Assembly (NCBI GenBank): GCA_930367215.1
Contig: OV884058.1
Location: 217,166,208 to 217,230,207, forward strand
Reading direction: 5' to 3'
DNA from: Pollenia angustigena
Lineage: Eukaryota; Arthropoda; Insecta; Diptera; Polleniidae
DNA: 64,000 nucleotides
In this document: piece by piece, positions 33,564 to 44,737 of the stretch
Layout: the number at the start of each line of letters is the position of its first letter
How positions within the stretch are numbered: the stretch's first letter is position 1
Position numbers and translations under genes: made by a program
The notes under the pieces: model-generated
Seen by the model: only the letters and a program-made list of their open reading frames with translations
What the model was told of the DNA's origin: nothing
Database searches by the model: none

Positions 33564-35432
33564 ATATCTACACACAAATTCCTTTAAAACTATATATGGC
33601 TATTTACAAAAAAACGTCAACCACAAAAAATGGAAAAAAAATTTTTTCTTTTCAAGATTTATTTAGAGAATTGCTTATATTTTTTAATATATGCGTATAA
33701 ATTAATTGATTCGAAACAAAAAGATAAATGGTAAACGAAGTACTACAACTTTTAGCACATACTTGTGTATATTAGAAAATATGCATTTGGAACAACAATA
33801 CTCTAATCTAAGGCATATTTATGATCTTGAAAACATTTTTTATTAAGTTTCTTATATAAAGGATTATAAATAGCAACATAAAAAAATTTTAAATCATGGT
33901 GGAAAAATTGTCCCGCTTACAATTTCTTTAACAATTTATTTAAAAAAATGTAATTCATATTTTATTTTGAAATCGAAACCATTTTTAGGGCACATTAGTA
34001 CGCAACATTTTAAAATTAATCCCAATAAAATATTGTGTCAGGTTTCGCAGAAATCACTGTTTAAACGGTTACCCCTTAAAACCCACTTCCGTTTTTTTGT
34101 CCCGTTTACAATCACTGGTTTTTTGCAATTATCTCGGAAACCACGACAGTAAGCGAAAAATTTCATTTGCTGAAATTAAAGAGCTAATTGAGAGTTAAAA
34201 GAATCATTAATTTAAAAAATGAAAATCAGGTTGTTTTTTACAGTTTTGTCAATATAAACGTGTGCGACTGTCCCGTTTACAATCTTGGAAGTGCCCATAT
34301 GTTTCATTAAAATCGGTGGGCGATAAGATACTTAAAAATGAACCACAAAAAATTGTTCCCGTATTTATATATAAGATTGTTTACACTCTATATAAAATTT
34401 CTTTAACTTTCATTTGAGTCGTCGTAAAATTTCCTATCGACTAAAACAGAGACAATTCTACTCGACGTCGACTTAAAAGCGCCTTAGAAAATATCAAGTG
34501 ACTGTCAATAATAATCGATTATTGTCAATAACGACTCAGAAAATACAATTACTGCTCTGCTGTCGTCGACTTTCATAATAGGGGTGAATATAAGAAAAAA
34601 AAAATACAAATTAATTAAAATTGCTGTTTATTTTTTCCTCCTTTTTATTTGTTTTCAAATATTCAAATTGAAAACACAAAAATTATTTTATTTTAAGGTT
34701 TTAAAATTTTTATTTTTCTATAACAATCCGGAGTATAAAATAGAATTCGATCTATGTCGACGTACGATGTATATACGTTTGCGTCAACTTTTGTGTGCCT
34801 TTGCATTCAATATTACACTTTTTTATTCGACAACGTATCTACGTTCATACAATTTGTGCAATTGTGTTCCTACATTTGTTTATATGTTATTAAAAAAAAA
34901 CTGAAAAAAATTTTAAAAATTCCTAAACTCTTACAATTTCAACAAATGAACAAATACAGCAAAAGTTTTATTTCAATTTAACTTTTCATTAACAAAGTTT
35001 TGAATTGGTTAAGTTCATTAGATAACAATTTTTAACACAAATTATTCAGAATAGCTTTGCGTATTACTTTTAAAATAAAAACTTTTTTATTTTTACGAAA
35101 CACTGAAACTTCTATAATTTAAAATTTTTTCATTAAAAACTTTTAAATTAACAACAATTTGATTTATTGCACAATTTTATTAAATTTAATACGATTAGGA
35201 ATTGAATTAGTCTTATTTAATTATTTAATTTTTTTTAATTTATAGTAATTCAAAAATATTTTATAATTTCAATAATTTTTTTTTTAAATTTCTTTAAAAA
35301 TTTTATTAGTTTCTTTTTTTTAAACTTTTAATTTCAATAATTTAAGCCTTTTTTATTTCAAAAAGCACTTTTTGTTTTTCTCCGTTAGTTATCCGTATTA
35401 TTAATTGACTTAAGCGTTTGCTTGCGTTAGAC
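33564..35432. other. Very AT-rich region, no gene established
   Basis: The stretch 34010-34300 is related to 33040-33190 (CAGGTTTCGC and a C-G-rich ACGACTGTC block), a diverged repeat. Frames at 34584-34904 and 34754-34981 are of biased composition. If the promoter candidate at 35433-35466 is real, this is the transcribed side, but I cannot name an exon. Confidence 0.35.
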
Positions 35433-35466
35433 TAAAGTTGTGCACAGGATGTTGAGTCCTTTTATA
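35433..35466 (-). promoter_or_regulatory. Candidate TATA/Inr core promoter
   Basis: On the minus strand CTATAAAAGG (TATA at 35466-35458) is followed 33 bases later by TTTAGTCT, an initiator-like sequence. The DNA on either side is less AT-rich than its surroundings. The downstream sequence looks like an insect 5' UTR (ACGGAGAAAAAC), but I found no coding exon. Chance occurrence in AT-rich DNA is possible. Confidence 0.35.
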
Positions 35467-36109
35467 GTCGTCTGCTTGGCAAACGAGATAAAAGAAAGTT
35501 AATCGGCAAAAATTGGTTTTTCATTTATTTTTTGTTTAAGCTTTCGTCTTTTTGTTCGATGCATTACAGACAATTTTCGGCAGTGATTTTCATTACAATT
35601 TTCTTTTAAAGTGTGCGGTGAATTTTCTTAAACACAAGAAAACAACAAAAAAAATATATGTTGTTACAAAATATGACCCAGTTGGCTTTCTCACCAGAGA
35701 GTTGTCGTAAGAGAATGAAGCGCACGAAGGATATAAAAGAGAGTTAATATTACAGTTAAAGTAATTTGTATTTTTTTTTTTTGTTTTGATTTGCTCATTC
35801 TAAACAAATAAGTTGTACTAAAAACAAACAAAAAAAAGTGCAATATTATATTTCAAATCCACTCAAAAATGAAAGTGAAAACATTGTGGAATTCAGTTTT
35901 TATAGTTTTGGATAATGTTTTTGCAGAGAATTTTTAACTATGATTAAGATGCTTAAAATTTGTAACTTTTTGTTAAGATTGTGTCTTTTTTAAACTAACC
36001 CTTTTTCCAAAAAAAATTTTTTTTTTTGAATATACTTTTTTCTAAAAGAAGGTCCAACCAAATTGCATGATGTTAATTGTATATAAAAGAACAAGTTTTA
36101 AGAGAACTA

Positions 36110-37040
36110 GCTCAATCCGATGGACCATATTTTCAATGAAGGTGGTTAAATGTCGTTAATGTGCGAAATAATCTCATCCTTTAGAATTGTTCTTGGCTAA
36201 TTGAAGTACACTTTTCACATTGTCGAAGAAGTACGGCCCAATGACGCCTCCAGCCCATAAAACGCACACCAAACAGTCACTCTTTGTGGATGCATCGACT
36301 TTTGAACAATCACTCGTGTGTTCTCATTTAACCAAATGCGGCAGTTCTTAAGGCCCAACCACAATGTGTTGGCTTAAGCGAATTAGCGAATAAATGCGAA
36401 TTATATGAGGCAGTCCATATTGAACTTAAGGAAACTTTTTGCTAAGTCTGAGTTCATACGGCTCATGTCTTATTGACAAGATTCTTCCTTTTTCTTCTTT
36501 GAACATGAATTAGCGTTCAAATGATTCATGTCATGTTGACGACATTTTTTTTTCATTTTGTATAGTCGTGCGTATGCATGTGCGCTTTTTGATATTAAAA
36601 GCAAAAACAAAACTAAAAAACGAATGAAAAAGCAAAGAGTACTGACAGTACATGCATCTGTGTACTCGTTTCTTTTTCCCTTGTCCCTCTCGCCTATAAA
36701 GTAGCAATCATGTCCATAAGACATGAGCCGTATGAACACAGACTAAGTTTAATGAAACTGTCATTTGCTTAAGCTAGGTGCGGATCTAATAGAACATTCC
36801 GTACGGAATCAAATATTTTTTATTTTGTTTTTGTTTTCTTAAGTACATTTGTGAGACATTTTGTTAATTTTTGACAGAAGGTTAAGCAAGACTATGCATA
36901 TTAGGGTTGAGCCTTTACTGTCAACGAATCAACTGAGGTAAGAGTGTTCCTTGTCGCTAAAGATGATTTTGTTTGTAAAGTCACCATTCACTTCTGCTTG
37001 TTCAACCACCCTTTCGACGTATTGACGATGCTTGACGGTG
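36110..37040 (-). pseudogene. Diverged mariner remnant split by a MITE
   Basis: Two parts (36110-36365 and 36890-37040) are collinear with 3240-3790 of the mariner pseudogene near the left of the window, sharing CAAACAGTCACTCTTTGTGG, AAGATGATTTT and GACGATG blocks. The M1 MITE at 36446-36743 lies between them. No frame is open. Confidence 0.65.
36446..36743. mobile_element. MITE, PIF-type, family M1 copy 2
   Basis: GTCTGAGTTCATACGGCTCA ends with TAA duplicated on both sides (36443-36445 and 36744-36746). It is 298 bp and closely similar to 4477-4764 along its length, including TGTACTCGTTTCTT and AAAGTAGCAATCA blocks. Confidence 0.88.
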
Positions 37041-37069
37041 TCCAATAAAAAGAAACTTCCTCCAAATAA

Positions 37070-37583
37070 CGACTTTTTACTAAAAGGCACTTTATACTAA
37101 AAGGTACTTTTTACTAAAAGGTACTTTTTACTAAAAGGTACTTTTTACTAAAAGGTACTTTTTACTAAAAGGTACTTTTTACTAAAAGGTACTTTTTACT
37201 AAAAAGTACTTTTTACTAAAAGGTACTTTTTACTAAAAAGGACTTTTTACTAAAAGGTACTTTTTACTAAAAGGTACTTTTAACTAAATGGTACTTTTTA
37301 CTTAAAGGTACTTTTTACTAAATGGTACTTTTTACTAAAAGGTACTTTTTACTAAAAGGTACTTTTTCTAAAAGGTACTTTTTACTTAAAGGTAGTTTTT
37401 ACTAAAAGGTACTTTTTTGCTTAAAGGATTTTTTACTAAAAGGTACTTTTAACTAAAAGGTACTTTTTACCATAAGATTATTTTTACTTGAAGGTACTTT
37501 TTACTTAAAGGTACTTTTTACTAAAAGGTAATTTTTACTTAAAGGAACTTTTTTCTAAAAGGTACTTTTTACTTAAAGGTAGA
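37070..37583 (+). repeat. 17-bp minisatellite ACTTTTTACTAAAAGGT, left part
   Basis: About 29 units. Most match ACTTTTTACTAAAAGGT; variants such as ACTTAAAGG and AACTAAAAGG grow more common to the right. The array continues at 38151 after a pogo-like insertion. Confidence 0.95.
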
Positions 37584-37585
37584 TA

Positions 37586-38150
37586 CAGTCATACCCCGGT
37601 TTAACGAATGATATAATGTTTAGGCCTTTCGTTATACCGAGATATTCGTTATATCGATCAGTAATTTTTTACCTTAAAATTTTATAAAAAACGGTGGTAA
37701 ACAATTTGAAAATCATCAAAATTTAATTGTATTATAATTTAGTGTAGTGAACTTTAATAAGATTTTGGTATTCCATACTTTTGGGATATTACTGAAAGAT
37801 TTACACCTTTCTTACACTCTTCTTAAATTTTAATCTTAATTTTTAATCAAAAGAGATTCTTTTTCGATTTGACATCTCGTTTTCACAACGAACCAAACAA
37901 AACTACTGAAACTTTAACGAAAAAAGCAACGCATCACACGTGTTCTTCAAATACAAAGCAAAGAAGCCAAAAACACACACAAGAATTTAACGTTGCTATT
38001 ACCATTTTTTTTATTTTGCTCTGTCATTCGTTAAATCAGGATTATAATTTTTTTGCCATCCGCTATATAAGATAGTTAATGTAAAAATTTGGCGATTCGT
38101 TATATCGGATATTCGTTAAACTGCGTATTCGTTATACCGGGCTTTGACTG
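37586..38150. mobile_element. pogo/Tigger-like MITE inside the minisatellite
   Basis: The ends are CAGTCATACCCCGGTTTAAC and the complement of CAGTCAAAGCCCGGTATAAC, flanked by TA on both sides. TTCGTTATACCG/ATTCGTTATATCG motifs repeat near both ends. It is 565 bp. The 68-codon frame at 37869-38075 is not recognisable. Confidence 0.82.
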
Positions 38151-38420
38151 TACTTTTTGCTAAAAGGTTATTTTTACTAAAAGGTACTCTTTACTAAAAT
38201 GTACTTTTAACTAAAAGATCCTTTTTACTAAAAGGTACTTTTTACTAAAAGGTACTTTTTACTAAAAGGTACTTTTTACTGAAAGGTACTTTTTACTAAA
38301 AGGTACTTTTTACTAAAAGGTACTTTTTACTAAAAGGTACTTCTTACTAAAAGGTTCTTTTAACTAAAAGGTACTTTTTACTAAAAGGTTCTTTTAACTA
38401 AAAGGTACTTTTTATTAAAG
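38151..38420 (+). repeat. 17-bp minisatellite, right part
   Basis: About 15 units of ACTTTTTACTAAAAGGT type, with some TTCTTTTAACTAAAAGG variants. It is separated from the left part by the 565-bp insertion. Confidence 0.95.
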
Positions 38421-38816
38421 TACGTTGTAGCATTTTTTCGCTTAAATTTTTTCCTAAAAAGGTCTATTTTCTTAAAAACTATGTAACTATGTACATACAT
38501 ATATTCCTAAACAGGTGAAATTTTTTTCAATCTTACTTTCGGATTGTTTCAATTACGAATTCGGGATTAAACCAACTTCGAAATTCTCGAATCAATTAAT
38601 TAAGGTTAACTGTTAACTCACTTTTACTAAACTTAATATTGCGGACTAAAGAAATTTTATTTTTCAATTTCTAATATTCTTCTATTTTGTCGCAAAGTTA
38701 TCCCGCCGCCATCTGCCAATTATTTTCTCAACTTTTGCATGTTTTGAGAGGTGTTGCCAGCTGTTGGCTGTATACTGAGAAAACCAAAATCGTTAACGGA
38801 CAGTTTATCAGTCTAA

Positions 38817-38933
38817 CGGCCAATTTCACCAAGTTTAGTTAAAACGAACTTTTACTTTAACTTCCAGTTAACAATATGTTTTGACAATTATAACTGATCA
38901 TTACTTGTAACTGAACTTGACGAAATTTTGCCG
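38817..38933. mobile_element. 117-bp MITE, family M2 copy 2
   Basis: It starts CGGCCAATTTCACCAAGTTT and ends AAATTTTGCCG. TAA stands before it and ATAA after it. It interrupts sequence that is continuous at 40140-40200 in another element, so it inserted there. Confidence 0.8.
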
Positions 38934-38935
38934 AT

Positions 38936-38978
38936 AATAAGTAAAAGTCAGTTTGTCGATGCATTGAGAAAACGGCCA
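38936..38978. mobile_element. Right end of an M3 MITE (partial copy)
   Basis: CAGTTTGTCGATGCATTGAG and AAACGGCCA followed by TTA match the right end of the 340-bp MITE at 39873-40212. Sequence left of the nested M2 copy (about 38690-38816: CATCTGCCAATTATTT, TTGCCAGCT, ATCGTTAACGGACAGTTTAT) also matches it. The left end is not identified. Confidence 0.65.
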
Positions 38979-38989
38979 TTATACCATTT

Positions 38990-39115
38990 ACGGTACATAC
39001 AAAAGTACATATATTTGTATGCATGTGCTTAATAGGGTCTGAGATCAATATTGTAGAAGTAACAAAAGTAATAAGAAACTTAACCTTTCCACCTGTGGTG
39101 AAGGGCATAAAAATA
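38990..39115 (-). mobile_element. 5'-end fragment of a DINE-like element
   Basis: On the minus strand it reads ATGCCCTTCACCACAGGTGG, then GGTTAAGTTTC and TCTCAGACCCTATTAAG, as in the 5' parts at 1545-1640 and 17600-17700. The rest of the element is missing. Confidence 0.5.
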
Positions 39116-39872
39116 ACATGTCACACAATATTATTTCCATTTGATTTGCCAACAAAAAATATAACTTTTTTGCCAGCAATAATCCTAAAATTTTAATTCA
39201 ATGTCCTTTTTATAAAACTTAAATTACACTTGCACATCACATATTTACATATGTATGCTTTAAATTTTCACGTGTTTTTAATGTATATTTTTTAAATTGA
39301 AATTTGTTTTATATGTATAATAAGTTATACTGCTTCTAATTTATAAACATCAGGCAAACAAAGAACAATAAACTTTAATCAATTTGAATATCATATTTGC
39401 ATCAATAAAATCACCATTTCACTGAGTATTAAACAAATAAAGGATATTGATGACAAACGGCAAAGTGGGGTACATGTACATCAGGCGCGGATTCAGGGGG
39501 GGGTGAAATAAGGAAATTTCCCCCCCGTAAATTATAAAAATATGTTTTGTTTATTTAGATAATACAAGAATACCCATTAATATTATCTTTTTTTAATGTA
39601 CACAATTTTTGGAAATCCCAGCAAGGTTTTTTTTTTTTTTTATTGAATCTCTAACGAAATTTTCAATAAGTATTTTTTTGTTTTTTTTATTGAATCTCTA
39701 ACCAAATTTTCAATAAGTATCCAAATCTTCATCCTAATAGTTATTTATTAGATATTTTCAATGAAACATCTAGTTTAAAGTATTCAAATACTTATTATTC
39801 TACATTCAATCCTAGCAGGTGAGTAAACGTTTAACTTGATAATGCGTGCGGTTGAATTATTAAAAAGCCTTA

Positions 39873-40212
39873 TGGCCATTTTCTCATTAGGCAATTATCT
39901 TTTTTCCCAACGAAAAACTGCACATTAAAGAAATTTGGTTTTCTCAATGTCTCATTTGCTTCGATTTTATTGCAAAGCTAACCGGCACTCATCTGCCAAT
40001 TATTTATTTTCCTTTTATTTGCCGTACAGATAAATTCAATCAGCTGACTCCCAACTTTTACATGTATTTTGAGTGGCGTTGCCAGCTTAAAACAATGTTT
40101 TTTGTCGGTATATTGAGAAACCCAAAATCGTTAACGGACAGTTTATCGGTCCAATAAATTTATGTTGACATTAAGTAACAGGCAGTTTGTCGATACATTG
40201 AGAAAATGGCCA
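39873..40212. mobile_element. 340-bp MITE, PIF-type, family M3
   Basis: It starts TGGCCATTTTCTCA and ends in its complement, flanked by TTA on both sides (39870-39872 and 40213-40215). It is nested in the hAT element. Its ends resemble those of the M2 family (GGCCATTTT), which suggests that one transposase moves both. Confidence 0.88.
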
Positions 40213-40362
40213 TTAGTATTTGTAATATTTATGTACATACATATATATGAGTTATATGAAAAAAATTCCTATTTGATAATTTTTGACGAACGCAAGGATT
40301 TGTCAGGGAAAAGCCAGATTTCCTTATCTTTAAAATATTTCAACATACAACAAAAAGTTGTT

Positions 40363-41490
40363 AGGGAAGAATTGTTTTGGCTTTGTTGTAAAAGCATTTG
40401 AAGAGCCTTCACAGGATATTGATTATGACGCTGATGTGTCAATTGATGCGATGGCACTATCATCAACAGTTCTTAAAACTTTGACAAATTTTAGTCTTGA
40501 CCTAAAAAACTGTATAGGAGTTGAAACTGATGGGTGTCGTTTGATGTCAGCAGAAAATGGAGCTGTTTAAAAATTCTGGAACCCGCGACAAATGCGAAAC
40601 AAACGCCTTGCTATTTCCCGTAAATCAGGCAAAACACGTTTTTACTAAAGTATTTGGGAGCCAAACTCTCTACATTATGCGAGACAAGATGGGTGGACCG
40701 TCACGACTCAGCTTTACACTTTGCAACAAGTGTACATCATATAGTAGAAGCTTTGGAAAACATATCTGAGTGGAAAGGTAGAGATACTTCATCAAGAGCC
40801 TTATATTAAGGAACTCACTTAGAACTTTTGAATTTATTTGCGGAATAAACATATTAAGTGTGATACTTATTGTAACACAGCCGCTTAGTGTAATTTTACA
40901 AAAGCACGATATAGATCTTCAAAAAGGATCAAGCCTTATCAAAACTTTAATCATGTGCCTTGAAGAAAAAAGAAATAAAGCCGAAGAACAATTTAAAGTG
41001 ATTTTTAAAAAAGTAAAAGTTATTTGCGTTCAAATCGAGGTTCCAACCTAAAAAACAAGATTTGAACGAAATAATTACATCCAAAATGTTGAAGATTTCT
41101 ACCGAGTTGTAGGTTTCATTCTCTTATTGAATTTATTTTAGAAGATCTCAAAACACATTTCCAATAGATATCTTTAATGTATTGAACATACCAAAACTTC
41201 TACTCAAAGTGTAATCAAGTCATATACAGATATAAAACTTTTAAAACCACAACTCGAGATAAACACTTACTAACATCTAAACTTGAGCCTGAACTGTAGC
41301 ATTGGCAACAAACATGGAAATTATCTGAAAATCTATCAGATAACGTTGTAGATGCTTTAATAAACTGTGATGAAGATATCTACCCAAATCTAAGAAAAAT
41401 ATTTCAAATTTTCGTTTCAATGCTCGTAAGTAATGCTACGAGCGAGATCAACAATGACAAACTGAACATAGACTGTACTATCTAAATTTG
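40363..41490 (+). pseudogene. hAT transposase pseudogene (ZMYM1-like type)
   Basis: Read in three frames: NCFGFVVKAFEEPSQDIDYD, LKTLTNFSLDLKNCIGVETD with G-C-R-L-M-S, the hallmark LCETRWVDRHDSALHF with ATSVHHIVEALENISEW, and at the end YPNLRKIFQIFVSMLVSNAT with S-E, the dimerisation region. This is the order of hAT transposases related to ZMYM1 and the 52-kDa kinase-inhibitor repressor. The N-terminal zinc finger is gone, and many stops and frameshifts break the rest. Confidence 0.85.
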
Positions 41491-41916
41491 CCTCACAAGG
41501 AAATCATAAATTGCTTATTTAAAAAGATTAGTTTACTTTAATTTATATTGAATATTTTATTTAACCTTATTGTTGAGTTTTTTTAATATAAAATACACAA
41601 ATTGCTTTTAATAAACTTTTAAAAACAAATTTTTTTTTGTATCATAAAAAATTTCCCCCCCTAAGGCTCAAGCTGGATCCGCGCCTGATGTACATACATA
41701 GTTCAATGCACAGTGTTTATGGCAAAGAAATAAATGGAACTAAAAAAGTTGCAATAAAATAATTAAATTTAAATTGAAACGCGATGTTTGCATTTGCACG
41801 ATATTTCAAAAATAGTTCATTGAACCAAATAAAATAAAGTGAAAAGTTTTCAAGTATGTATTTAATTATGTCAATGCAATACAATTTAATAGAAGTACGT
41901 AAAAGGACAGAAAGGG

Positions 41917-41953
41917 CATAATTTTCAAAAAGGTACTTTCTTGAAAAAAGTTA
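41917..41953 (+). repeat. Start of the 18-bp minisatellite, cut off by an insertion
   Basis: TTTCAAAAAGGTACTTTCTT and GAAAAAAGT before the pogo-like element are diverged units of the array that resumes at 43111. Confidence 0.7.
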
Positions 41954-43110
41954 CAGTGGACTCCCGATAATTCGTAATCGCAAGGGACCGGCCATTTCTT
42001 ACGAATTATAGGGGTTTTCGATTTAGCGGGGTTTCGATTTAACGGGGTTAAAATACAATAAAGACGAATTAAAGGGGGATTTCAACTTATTTACTAAAGC
42101 GATAAAAAAAAAATATAAAAAACACCTGTTAAAAATAAAATACAAAATAAATACATAAAATAAAATAAACTACCAAATGCATTTACTTAAGGTGCATGTA
42201 GACGACATGTTTTTTACATCTGACTTGTCAACTTTTCAAGTCACATGTAATTGTGCATGTCTGTCAAAATTGCTGTTTAACAGAAGGTTTATAATATAAT
42301 ATATAATATTCGTACATGTAATTTGCTTCTGACTTTGTATCTGTTTTTTTCGCATAGTTATGGCAAAATCCAAACTAAAAATGCCGCCATGAAAATTTTT
42401 ATTTACGCCGTAAAACAGTTTAGCCATCTTAACATATTTTTCTTTTAATTCAAAGATACCAATTTAGGATATTATAATGAAACGGTTTTTATATATATAT
42501 TTACATAAATTCTATTCAATGGTGCGATGATCATACCGATCTCGGTATATTAAAATATTAACTGCAGCCGGCTAATGATTCTGTCAATAGTGGACGCCGC
42601 TGCCAGTTTTTTCTCGGCATAGATTTCTGATGTCAGATGGTTTGTCAGAAGAAAATAGAGCACGCTCTAATTGAATTTTTGTCAGATGACTTTGCATCTG
42701 ACTTTTACAGAAGCAAAGTTAAAAAGGTAACACACGACATGTATGTATTTTGCAGTGGGAAATTTGACATGTCAGATGACAAAAACATGTCGTGTACGGT
42801 CGCCTTTAGCGTAAAATACGTGAAATTTTAATAGCATACAAAAAACAATAAAATAAAATTAAAACTGACAAAATCATTCTTTCCATGTTTCTGTTGTTTT
42901 AATTACGAATTATAAGTGGTAGTTAGCATATTGATTTAAAAGAGGTAAAGAAGATTTTATTAAAAAAAAAAAAAAAATTACGAATTAGCGAGGGGACCAG
43001 AATGTATGGAAATTTTACAAATTGACGAGATTTTTTCAAGGGACCGATAGTTTATTACCAATTATCCGGAATTACGATTTATCTGGGTACGAATTATCGG
43101 GATTTGACTG
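41954..43110. mobile_element. pogo/Tigger-like MITE with a nested MITE
   Basis: The ends are CAGTGGACTCCCGATAATTC and the complement of CAGTCAAATCCCGATAATTC, with TA on both sides. Motifs ACGAATTA and GATTTAGCGGGG repeat near the ends. Without the nested 616-bp element it is about 540 bp, close to the relative at 37586-38150. Confidence 0.82.
42190..42805. mobile_element. 616-bp MITE, TTA target, family M4
   Basis: It starts AGGTGCATGTAGACGACATG and ends in the complement of AGGCGACCGTACACGACATG, with TTA on both sides (42187-42189 and 42806-42808). ACATCTGAC/GTCAGATG motifs recur near both ends. It has no recognisable coding frame. Confidence 0.85.
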
Positions 43111-43704
43111 TACTTTTAATAATAAAAAAGTTCTTTTATTGAAAATTGTACTTTTATTCAAAAAGGTACTTTTATTCAAAAAGGTACTTTTATTCAAAAA
43201 GGTACTTTTATTCAAAAAGGGACTTTTATTCAAAAAGGTACTTTTATTCAAAAAGGTACTTTTATTCAAAAAGGTAATTTTATTCAAAAAGGTACTTTTA
43301 TTCAAAAAGGTACTTTTATTCAAAAAGGTACTTTTATTCAAAAAGGTACTTTTATTCAAAAAGGTACTTTTATTCAAAAAGGTACTTTTATTCAAAAAGG
43401 TACTTTTATTCAAAAAGGTACTTTTATTCAAAAAGGTACTTTTATTCAAAAAGGTACTTTTATTCAAAAAGGTACTTTTATTCAAAAAGGTACTTTTATT
43501 CAAAAAGGTACTTTTATTCAAAAAGGTACTTTTATTCAAAAAGGTACTTTTATTCAAAAAGGTACTTTTATTCAAAAAGGTACTTTTATTCAAAAAGGTA
43601 CTTTTATTCAAAAAGGTACTTTTATTCAAAAAGGAACTTTTATTCAAAAAGGTACTTCTATTCAAAAAGGTACTTATATTGAAAAAGGGACTTTTATTGA
43701 AAAA
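43111..43704 (+). repeat. 18-bp minisatellite ACTTTTATTCAAAAAGGT, left part
   Basis: About 31 units, most of them identical. Single-base variants gather at both edges. Because 18 is a multiple of three and no unit holds a stop in these frames, long frames appear on both strands (243 and 220 codons); they are artefacts. The array continues at 47713. Confidence 0.97.
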
Positions 43705-44222
43705 CACAGTACAACACATGATTTGCCAACTCAATTCTGTGAACTGTATGTGAAATTAGACCCAAAAAGAAGAATTTCTGCATCATTCGTTTTGTCTTCT
43801 TACCTGCGATTTGAAGTTAGTATCGATTTGAAGTTAATACTATCGTATAGGGGAATTTATCACGTTTTAGGCCCTGTTGTTTGACATAGCTCGACAACCA
43901 CTAGCCCAATTTAGTTGAAATAAATTTTAAAAAATTAAGAATTACAATTCCCTTAATCTGTTCATATATTGTTTTCCTATACAAGTAACACTTTCGAAGT
44001 TAAAAATGAATGTATGAAGGGAAAAAATTATTTTTTGCCTAAAAATTTAAATTTTTTTTTTTTTTAAATACATAAAAAATCCAAAATGGAAAAAAGTTTC
44101 AAGTCTAGTTATTTTTTCGCAAAGTCACATAACCTATGAGCAAAATGAGACAAAGATCATAAAAATCGATGCACGCGTTTTGCTTTTATTCGCAATTGAG
44201 TAAAGGTATGAATTTCAAAAAT
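43705..44222. repeat. Left terminal inverted repeat of the 4-kb transposon
   Basis: 518 bp, from CACAGTACAACA to AATTTCAAAAAT. It is the inverted partner of 47186-47712. Near the tip the right repeat has an extra AGTTAGTTG-like stretch that the left repeat lacks. Confidence 0.95.
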
Positions 44223-44230
44223 CAGTTATA

Positions 44231-44588
44231 TGCGCCCCATACACGGTTCAATTCAGTTGTCAACAGAGTCTTTCAACTCAGTTGAAAACTTCATCAACTG
44301 AATTGAAAGATTTTAAATTTATTTTAAAATTTAATGAAATAAAAGACATTTTTTAAAATACTTAACTACAAAAATTAATTTTGACAGCTGATCAAGAGAC
44401 TTGAGCACACACAGTACAATCGAATTGAAAGACTTAGTAGTCAACTTGAAAATATTAAAATCTTTTGATTTTCCTTCAACCAACTCGGCAACCGTCAAAC
44501 TAATCAACTGACAAGGCCATACACGCTTTGATTTGGACAACAACCGACTCAGTTGACAATTGAATTGAATCGTGTATGGTCTGCTATA
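44231..44588. mobile_element. Nested ~355-bp inverted-repeat element
   Basis: CCATACACGGTTCAATTCAG at the left is mirrored by CTGAGT-like and CAATTGAATTGAATCGTGTATGG at the right. TTCAATTCA and CAACTGA motifs fill the inside. It sits between the left terminal repeat and the 3' end of the transposase gene. The target duplication is not certain (TATA on both sides). Confidence 0.65.
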
Positions 44589-44737
44589 GCCACCACCCTT
44601 AAAATAAAAATAAAAATATAAATTAAAAAATTATCATGCAAAAAAAAACTTTATTTATAAAAACTTAATGAAAATAAAATAATATGCAATTAATACGCAA
44701 TTATAATATGCATAAAAACAAAATTTAGAACATTTTT

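Larger units (their letters stand above)
39482..41687 (+). mobile_element. hAT element with perfect 8-bp duplication and transposase remains
   Basis: ATGTACAT flanks both sides (39474-39481 and 41688-41695). The ends are CAGGCGCGGATTCAG and the complement of CAGGCGCGGATCCAG. It is 2206 bp including a nested 340-bp MITE. A hAT transposase remnant lies inside, so this is a decayed former autonomous copy. Confidence 0.92.

Noticed and set aside
35733..35757. Second promoter (TATAAAAG with ACAGTT) on the plus strand
   Set aside because: The distance of about 23 bases is too short for a TATA/Inr pair, and no exon follows.
37070..38420. CRISPR-like regular repeats
   Set aside because: Units are directly adjacent without unique spacers, in a eukaryotic setting; this is a minisatellite.
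43022..43753. 243-codon plus frame and 220-codon minus frame
   Set aside because: Both are products of the stop-free 18-bp repeat; no conserved domain and no gene context.
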